9,408 bases of DNA from WHTB01 sp050699035. GTDB taxonomy: Bacteria > Actinomycetota > Actinomycetes > Propionibacteriales > Nocardioidaceae. Position numbers and translations under genes: made by a program. The stretch's first letter is position 1. Each line of letters opens with the position of its first letter. Shown piece after piece: positions 5,621-9,408 of the stretch. The notes beneath the pieces were generated by a model. The model searched no databases and had not been told where the DNA came from. It worked only from the letters and a program-made list of their open reading frames with translations. Where the stretch lies: NCBI GenBank assembly GCA_050699035.1, contig JBOHDE010000159.1:1-9408 (forward strand), in the 5' to 3' direction.

Positions 5621-6898
5621 CTACCGGGTCAGCAGGCGTACGAGGGCGGCCGACGCCACCGGCCGGGCACCGGCCCGAACCGCGTTGTCGGCGACCTCAC
5701 GGTCACTCGACACGACGACCAGCGGCCGCCCGGCCGGCTCGGCCGCCACCAGCTGCGCGATCGTGACGTCGGCGATCACCCCGGGCGGGCTGAACATCAC
5801 CCGTACGCCACGCGGACCCGCCACCGGCGGCGGGTGCGCCAGGTCGGCCCCGTCGAACACCACCGTCAGCTCGAACTTGCAGCGTGCCACCACCGGCGCC
5901 AGGCCGTTCATCAGCCGGGTGCGCTGGGTGTCCAGCGGCGCGGTCTCCCAGGCCGTCTTCGTGACGTTGTACCCGTCGATGACCACGTGCACCCGGGGCA
6001 GGCCGAACAGCTCCTCGAGCAACGCCGGGTCGTCCACGGCACGCGCCCGCGTCGTCCCCGACGTACCCGTGGATGGCTCGACTCCCTCCACGACGTCGGC
6101 CGGCAGCCCGGTCGTCGGTGGCAGCGCCAGCTCACGACGCAGCCCCTGCACCGACTCCAGCAACGTGTCGAGCAGCAGCCGCGACCGGATCGTGGCCTGC
6201 TCGCGCTCGTCGCGGACGGCCCGCTTGGACGCCGACGTGCTGGCCTCCAGCTCCGTCACCCGGGCCCGCAGCCGGCGGATCTCTGCCTCCAGGTGGGTGG
6301 CCGCGGCCGCCTGCACCTCGCGCTGCTCGACTGACTCCATCGCCCGCGACTCGGCGTCGCGGAGGCGCTGGCGGGTGTCGGCCAGCTTGCGCCGCAGCTC
6401 GGCGTTCTCGGTCTTGATCGTGGCCAGCTTGTCGCGGGCCTTGTCGCGCGTCGCCCGGACCTCTCCCCTGGTCTCGGACAGCTGCCGCTGCAGCCGGTCG
6501 ACCGTCTCCTCGTGCACTGGAGACACGGCCTGCGGGCCCGTGGTCCGCGCGTTGTCGACCAGGTCCTTCCACCCCTCGGGGCGCAGCAGGTACGCCACGG
6601 CCGCCACCTCGACCGGGTCGGCGGCCGGCGGCGTCGTGCCGTCGTCCAGCGCGGTGGCGAGGTCGGGTACGGCGCCACGGACCTGCGCCGCGACCCGCTC
6701 GCGGAACTCGTCGTCACTCTCGAGTACGGCGGCGATCTGGGTGGCTGCCAGCCGGGCCCGACGGGCCGGCGCGAAGTCGGCGACCCGGCGCAGCGTCGCG
6801 GGTACGTGCTCGGCCGCCAGCGTGCCGAGGGCGTCGGCGGCCAGACCGACGACCCGGTGACGTACGGAGTCGGGCAGCTCGACGACGGGTCCGATCAT
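5621..6898 (-). CDS. Coiled-coil NYN-domain protein, putative ribonuclease (YacP/DUF901-like)
   Basis: A 425-aa protein in three parts. Residues 1-115 are an alpha-helical region with Arg-rich stretches, similar to N-terminal modules of other actinobacterial NYN proteins. Residues about 128-255 form a long coiled coil of heptads rich in Arg, Glu and Leu. Residues about 302-425 form a PIN-like NYN domain: HVVIDGYNVT (304-313) with D308 and N311, VVFDG with D349, ADVTI with D377, and VVSSDREVADNA with D399. These acidic residues match the metal-binding set of NYN/PIN nucleases, and the domain resembles YacP (Rae1), a ribosome-associated endoribonuclease in Bacillus. RNA cleavage is therefore a reasonable inference; the target is unknown. 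The ATG at 6898 overlaps the zinc-ribbon stop as ATGA, indicating coupled translation. The longer open frame above it runs antisense into other genes and is rejected. Confidence 0.85.
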   Translation of the reverse strand: MIGPVVELPDSVRHRVVGLAADALGTLAAEHVPATLRRVADFAPARRARLAATQIAAVLESDDEFRERVAAQVRGAVPDLATALDDGTTPPAADPVEVAAVAYLLRPEGWKDLVDNARTTGPQAVSPVHEETVDRLQRQLSETRGEVRATRDKARDKLATIKTENAELRRKLADTRQRLRDAESRAMESVEQREVQAAAATHLEAEIRRLRARVTELEASTSASKRAVRDEREQATIRSRLLLDTLLESVQGLRRELALPPTTGLPADVVEGVEPSTGTSGTTRARAVDDPALLEELFGLPRVHVVIDGYNVTKTAWETAPLDTQRTRLMNGLAPVVARCKFELTVVFDGADLAHPPPVAGPRGVRVMFSPPGVIADVTIAQLVAAEPAGRPLVVVSSDREVADNAVRAGARPVASAALVRLLTR

Positions 6899-7134
6899 GG
6901 CGACCCGTCCGGCCGGGCGACCACTTGCACGGCGTCGTCCCGGCCGCACCAGCGGCAGCGCACCTCGAGCACGCTCTCGCTGAGCGTCTCGGCCGTCTCG
7001 ACCGTCGGCTGCCCGGCCAGGTCGAAGTGCCAGAACTCGGTGCTCTTGGTCTGCCGAGTCACGTCGAACCGGGTCAGGTTGCCGCAGCCACCGCAGCGCC
7101 AGCGCGTGGTCACGTCGGGCATCGTCGTGGGCAT
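6895..7134 (-). CDS. Small zinc-ribbon protein coupled to the NYN protein
   Basis: The 79-aa protein has CGGC (C14/C17) and CRWC (C60/C63), the two knuckles of a treble-clef or zinc-ribbon fold. The intervening 42 residues are beta-rich (NLTRFDVTRQTKSTEFWHFD). It ends in a short polar tail. The ATG at 7134 is chosen because GAGGAG (7146-7141) lies 6 nt upstream; an earlier in-frame start at 7251 would add 39 residues without family-like character. Its stop overlaps the NYN start (ATGA), so the pair is probably made together and may work together. RNA or ribosome binding is plausible for a zinc ribbon beside a NYN nuclease, but this is inference. I know no experimental function. Confidence 0.75.
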   Translation of the reverse strand: MPTTMPDVTTRWRCGGCGNLTRFDVTRQTKSTEFWHFDLAGQPTVETAETLSESVLEVRCRWCGRDDAVQVVARPDGSP

Positions 7135-7160
7135 CGGCAGCTCCTCTCTCCGGTCCGACT

Positions 7161-7190
7161 CGTCGTTGCTCTGCTTCGAGCGTAACGACG
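7161..7190 (-). promoter_or_regulatory. Hairpin in the leader of the zinc-ribbon gene
   Basis: CGTCGTT (7161-7167) pairs with AACGACG (7184-7190). Inside it GCTC (7168-7171) pairs with GAGC (7178-7181) around a TGCTTC loop, leaving a 2-nt bulge. The 11-bp element lies 15 nt upstream of the ribosome binding site in the minus-strand message. A TACGCT -10-like hexamer overlaps it, with no good -35. Role unknown. Confidence 0.3.
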
Positions 7191-7262
7191 CTTCCCCCGT
7201 CGTACCCAGCATTAACGCCCTGCTCACCTCGGCGGGTCCGCGCGGCGGCACGATTTGGTCGG

Positions 7263-7283
7263 TGCCGACCTCTACCGTCGGCA
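7263..7283 (+). promoter_or_regulatory. Inverted repeat and -10-like site before the exonuclease/GIY-YIG gene
   Basis: TGCCGAC (7263-7269) and GTCGGCA (7277-7283) form a 7-bp inverted repeat around CTCTACC. TACCGT (7273-7278), a TAnnnT -10 candidate, overlaps it and ends 8 nt before the ATG at 7287. No Shine-Dalgarno is visible, so a leaderless transcript is possible. The repeat would place a dimeric repressor over the promoter. A second overlapping repeat, GGTCGG/CCGACC, spans 7257-7270. No -35 is convincing. Confidence 0.35.
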
Positions 7284-7286
7284 GAC

Positions 7287-9077
7287 ATGAGCGTCACCGT
7301 GGAGCCCGCCCGCCAGGGGGCTGCCGCGGCGCTTGTGCAGGGCAGCTTCGACGAGCTGGGCCGGCCCCTGCGCAACGTGACGTTCTGCGTCGTCGACCTG
7401 GAGACGACCGGCGGTTCGGCGGCGGCCGGCTCCGGCATCACCGAGATCGGTGCGGTCAAGGTGCAGGGCGGTGAGGTGCTCGGTGAGTTCCAGACCCTGG
7501 TCAACCCGCAGGCGAGCATCCCGGCGTTCATCGCCGTGCTCACCGGCATCACTGACAGCATGGTCGCGTCGGCGCCGACGATCCGGCAGGCGCTGCCGGC
7601 GTTCCTCGAGTTCGCCCGCGGGTCGGTGCTCGTGGCGCACAACGCACCATTCGACGTCGGCTTCCTCAAGCACTTCACCGCCCTGCAGGGGATGGCCTGG
7701 CCGACGTTCGAGGTCGTCGACACCGCCCGGCTCGCCCGCCGCGTACTCACCCGCGACGAGACCCCCAACTGCAAGCTCGCCACCCTGGCTCGGGTGTTCC
7801 ACTCACCCACGACGCCGATCCACCGGGCGCTCGACGACGCCCAGGCAACGGTGCACGTGCTGCACGGCCTGTTCGAGCGGCTCGGCCCACTCGGGGTGCA
7901 GACGATCGAGGAACTGCACACCTTCTCGTCCCGGGTCAGCCCGGCGCAGCGCAAGAAGCGGCACCTCGCCGAGCAGCTGCCGCACGCGCCCGGTGTCTAC
8001 CTGTTCCGCGACCACCGCGACCGGGTGCTCTACGTCGGCACGTCCAAGGACCTCCGCACCCGGGTCCGCACCTACTTCACCGCCAGCGAGACCCGCTCCC
8101 GGATGGGCGAGATGGTCGGCCTGGCCGAGCGGGTCGACGGCATCGAGTGCTCCACCACGCTCGAGGCGGCCGTCCGCGAGCTGCGGCTGATCAAGCACCA
8201 CAAGCCGCGCTACAACCGCCGGTCGCGGCATCCCGAGCGGGCGCAGTGGGTCAAGCTCACTGTCGAGCCGTGGCCGCGGTTGTCGGTGGTGCGCCGAGTG
8301 CTCGACGACGACGCGACCTACGTCGGGCCGTTCGGCTCCCGGCGCAGCGCGGAGCGGGCCGTCGCCGCGTTGCACGAGGCGTTCCAGGTGCGGCAGTGCA
8401 GCGGCCGGATGCCCCGGCATCCGTCCCGGTCGGCGTGCATGCTGGCCGAGATGGGACGCTGCCTGTCGCCGTGTGACGGCAGCACGTCGGAGGAGGTGTA
8501 CGGCGCGCAGGTCGACGCGCTCCGCGCCGCGCTGGTCGCCGACCCCGGCCGGGTCGTGTCCGCGCTGAGCCGGCGGATGACCGCGCTGTCGGCCGACCAG
8601 CGGTTCGAGGACGCCGCCGTGCACCGCGAGCGGCTCGCCTCCTTCGTCCGGGCGGCCGCGCGCACCCAGCGGATCGAGGCGCTGACCCGGTGCGTCGAGG
8701 TGGCCGCCGCCCGGCGCAACGACGCCGGTGCGTGGGAGGTGCACGTCGTCCGCCATGGCCGGCTGGCCGCGGCCGGCGTGATACCCGGCGGCGTCAACGC
8801 CGGCGACTGGGTGACCGGCCTGCGGGCGTCCGCCGAGACGGTGACACCCGGGCCCGGCCCGACGCCGGCGGCGACGGCGGAGGAGACCGAGAAGATCCTG
8901 CGCTGGCTGGAGTCGCCCGGCGTCCGGCTCGTCCATGTCGACGGCGAGTGGACCTGCCCGGTGGGCGGCGCCGAGTCGCACCGGGCGTCGCTGGACGCGG
9001 TCGAGGCGTCGCGGCAGAGCCTGGTGCCGTTCGACGACCGGCGCGACCTGCCCGTCCACCATCAGCCCGCGCGCTGA
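7287..9077 (+). CDS. DEDDh exonuclease (DnaQ-like) fused to UvrC-like GIY-YIG endonuclease
   Basis: A 596-aa fusion, matching the actinobacterial family typified by Rv2191. Residues about 30-200 are a DnaQ/epsilon-type 3'-5' exonuclease: D37 and E39 in VVDLETTG, D123 in HNAPFDVGFL, and H179 plus D184 in IHRALDDAQAT complete DEDDh. Residues about 228-312 are a GIY-YIG nuclease: GVYLF (236-240), YVGTSKDLRTR with Y249 and R259, E298, and N310 in KPRYN, the four residues used by UvrC for the 3' incision. Residues about 340-400 continue as UvrC (VGPFGS, then Cys 371, 384, 392, 396). A UVR-like helix pair follows at 429-455. The RNase H-like and HhH parts of UvrC, needed for the 5' incision, are absent; residues 460-596 are not recognised. 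A role in DNA repair or end-processing is likely, as with the UvrC homologue Cho, but unproven here. The ATG at 7287 lacks a Shine-Dalgarno. Confidence 0.92.
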   Translation: MSVTVEPARQGAAAALVQGSFDELGRPLRNVTFCVVDLETTGGSAAAGSGITEIGAVKVQGGEVLGEFQTLVNPQASIPAFIAVLTGITDSMVASAPTIRQALPAFLEFARGSVLVAHNAPFDVGFLKHFTALQGMAWPTFEVVDTARLARRVLTRDETPNCKLATLARVFHSPTTPIHRALDDAQATVHVLHGLFERLGPLGVQTIEELHTFSSRVSPAQRKKRHLAEQLPHAPGVYLFRDHRDRVLYVGTSKDLRTRVRTYFTASETRSRMGEMVGLAERVDGIECSTTLEAAVRELRLIKHHKPRYNRRSRHPERAQWVKLTVEPWPRLSVVRRVLDDDATYVGPFGSRRSAERAVAALHEAFQVRQCSGRMPRHPSRSACMLAEMGRCLSPCDGSTSEEVYGAQVDALRAALVADPGRVVSALSRRMTALSADQRFEDAAVHRERLASFVRAAARTQRIEALTRCVEVAAARRNDAGAWEVHVVRHGRLAAAGVIPGGVNAGDWVTGLRASAETVTPGPGPTPAATAEETEKILRWLESPGVRLVHVDGEWTCPVGGAESHRASLDAVEASRQSLVPFDDRRDLPVHHQPAR

Positions 9078-9124
9078 GCATCGGTAGGCTCGTCCCGCCC
9101 GCACACCTGCCGACGGAGGCCACC

Positions 9125-9406
9125 GTGATCACCGCGATCGTGTTCATCAACGCCGAGGTCTCGCAGATCCCCGAGGTCGCCGAGCTGATCGCCGCCATCG
9201 ACGGCGTCAGCGAGGTCTACTCGGTGACTGGGGAGATCGACCTGATCGCGCTGGTGCGCGTCCGCCAGCACGACGAGATCGCGGCCGTCGTACCCGGTGG
9301 CATCAACAAGGTGCCCGGCGTACTCGCCACCGAGACCCACATCGCCTTCCAGGCGTTCTCGCAGCACGACCTCGAGGCCGCCTTCTCCATCGGCCTCGAC
9401 AGCTAG
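9125..9406 (+). CDS. Stand-alone Lrp/AsnC ligand-binding (RAM) domain protein
   Basis: The 93-aa protein consists only of the alpha-beta RAM domain of Lrp/AsnC regulators. It starts VITAIVFINAEVSQIPEVAE, has the ligand-loop pattern VTGEIDLIALVRV (G36, D39), and continues through GGINKVPGVLATETHIAF. No helix-turn-helix precedes it, and the frame upstream belongs to the preceding gene's coding region, so it is not a truncated regulator. Such single domains oligomerise and bind amino acids or other small effectors; they may modulate full-length Lrp proteins. The GTG at 9125 has GGAGG (9115-9119) 5 nt upstream, settling the start. It follows the nuclease stop by 47 nt. TAGGCT at 9085-9090 could be a -10 of its own, without a clear -35. 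In related genomes I recall this position near trpD, which would lie beyond the window. Confidence 0.88.
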   Translation: MITAIVFINAEVSQIPEVAELIAAIDGVSEVYSVTGEIDLIALVRVRQHDEIAAVVPGGINKVPGVLATETHIAFQAFSQHDLEAAFSIGLDS

Positions 9407-9408
9407 CC

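Noticed and set aside
7135..7251. Longer start for the zinc-ribbon protein at 7251
   Set aside because: The additional 39 residues look non-homologous, and GAGGAG precedes the ATG at 7134 at ideal spacing.
6899..7954. Upstream extension of the NYN open frame to 7954
   Set aside because: It crosses the zinc-ribbon gene in another frame and runs antisense to the exonuclease gene. The ATG at 6898 overlapping the zinc-ribbon stop explains the start.
7803..9104. 433-codon minus-strand open frame opposite the exonuclease/GIY-YIG gene
   Set aside because: It is an antisense shadow of a gene with all catalytic motifs. Its His/Arg/Pro/Gly-rich translation has no recognisable domain; such frames are common in GC-rich DNA.
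8690..9124. Upstream part of a 238-codon frame leading into the RAM-domain protein
   Set aside because: It overlaps the exonuclease gene in another frame, is Arg/Gly-rich and encodes no helix-turn-helix. GGAGG before the GTG at 9125 marks the true start.

Overview
The window reads as chromosomal core sequence from a high-GC actinobacterium. All genes use strongly G/C-ending codons and several start with GTG. The gene content matches a neighbourhood I recall from mycobacteria: a PimB'-type mannosyltransferase (Rv2188c-like), an NlpC/P60 hydrolase (Rv2190c-like), and a DnaQ-type exonuclease fused to a UvrC-like GIY-YIG nuclease (Rv2191-like). The order or family cannot be fixed from this sequence alone. 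No mobile element, CRISPR array, tRNA or rRNA was seen.

Layout. Positions 1-52 look like the last codons of a plus-strand gene. They are followed by an AT-richer convergent gap (53-220) with two related hairpins, each trailed by TTTT. From 221 to 7134 everything lies on the minus strand. Read in the direction of transcription, it holds: (i) a small CxxC/CxxC zinc-ribbon protein (7134-6895) overlapping by ATGA a coiled-coil/NYN-domain putative ribonuclease (6898-5621); (ii) a 73-aa four-cysteine protein (5514-5293) with a 16-bp palindrome next to its ribosome binding site; (iii) a promoter-like site and a ydaO-type (cyclic di-AMP) riboswitch (about 5152-4998) leading into a secreted coiled-coil NlpC/P60 peptidoglycan hydrolase (4976-3957), closed by a strong GC hairpin (3931-3897); (iv) a tightly overlapping unit of a membrane-anchored HEATH...E metalloprotease-like protein (3829-2585), an M48 Ste24-like membrane protease (2592-1339) and the PimB'-like GT4 glycosyltransferase (1342-221). 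On the plus strand, diverging from the zinc-ribbon gene, come the exonuclease/GIY-YIG fusion (7287-9077) and a stand-alone Lrp/AsnC ligand-binding (RAM) domain protein (9125-9406).

How the genes fit together. The left two thirds is an envelope block: regulated wall hydrolysis (riboswitch plus NlpC/P60), membrane proteolysis (two zinc-protease-like proteins) and phosphatidylinositol-mannoside-type glycolipid synthesis. The zinc-ribbon/NYN pair suggests RNA metabolism. The plus-strand nuclease suggests DNA repair or nucleic-acid processing. The best regulatory element is the ydaO riboswitch. The least explained proteins are the HEATH protease-like protein, the zinc-ribbon/NYN pair and the C-terminal region of the exonuclease/GIY-YIG fusion.
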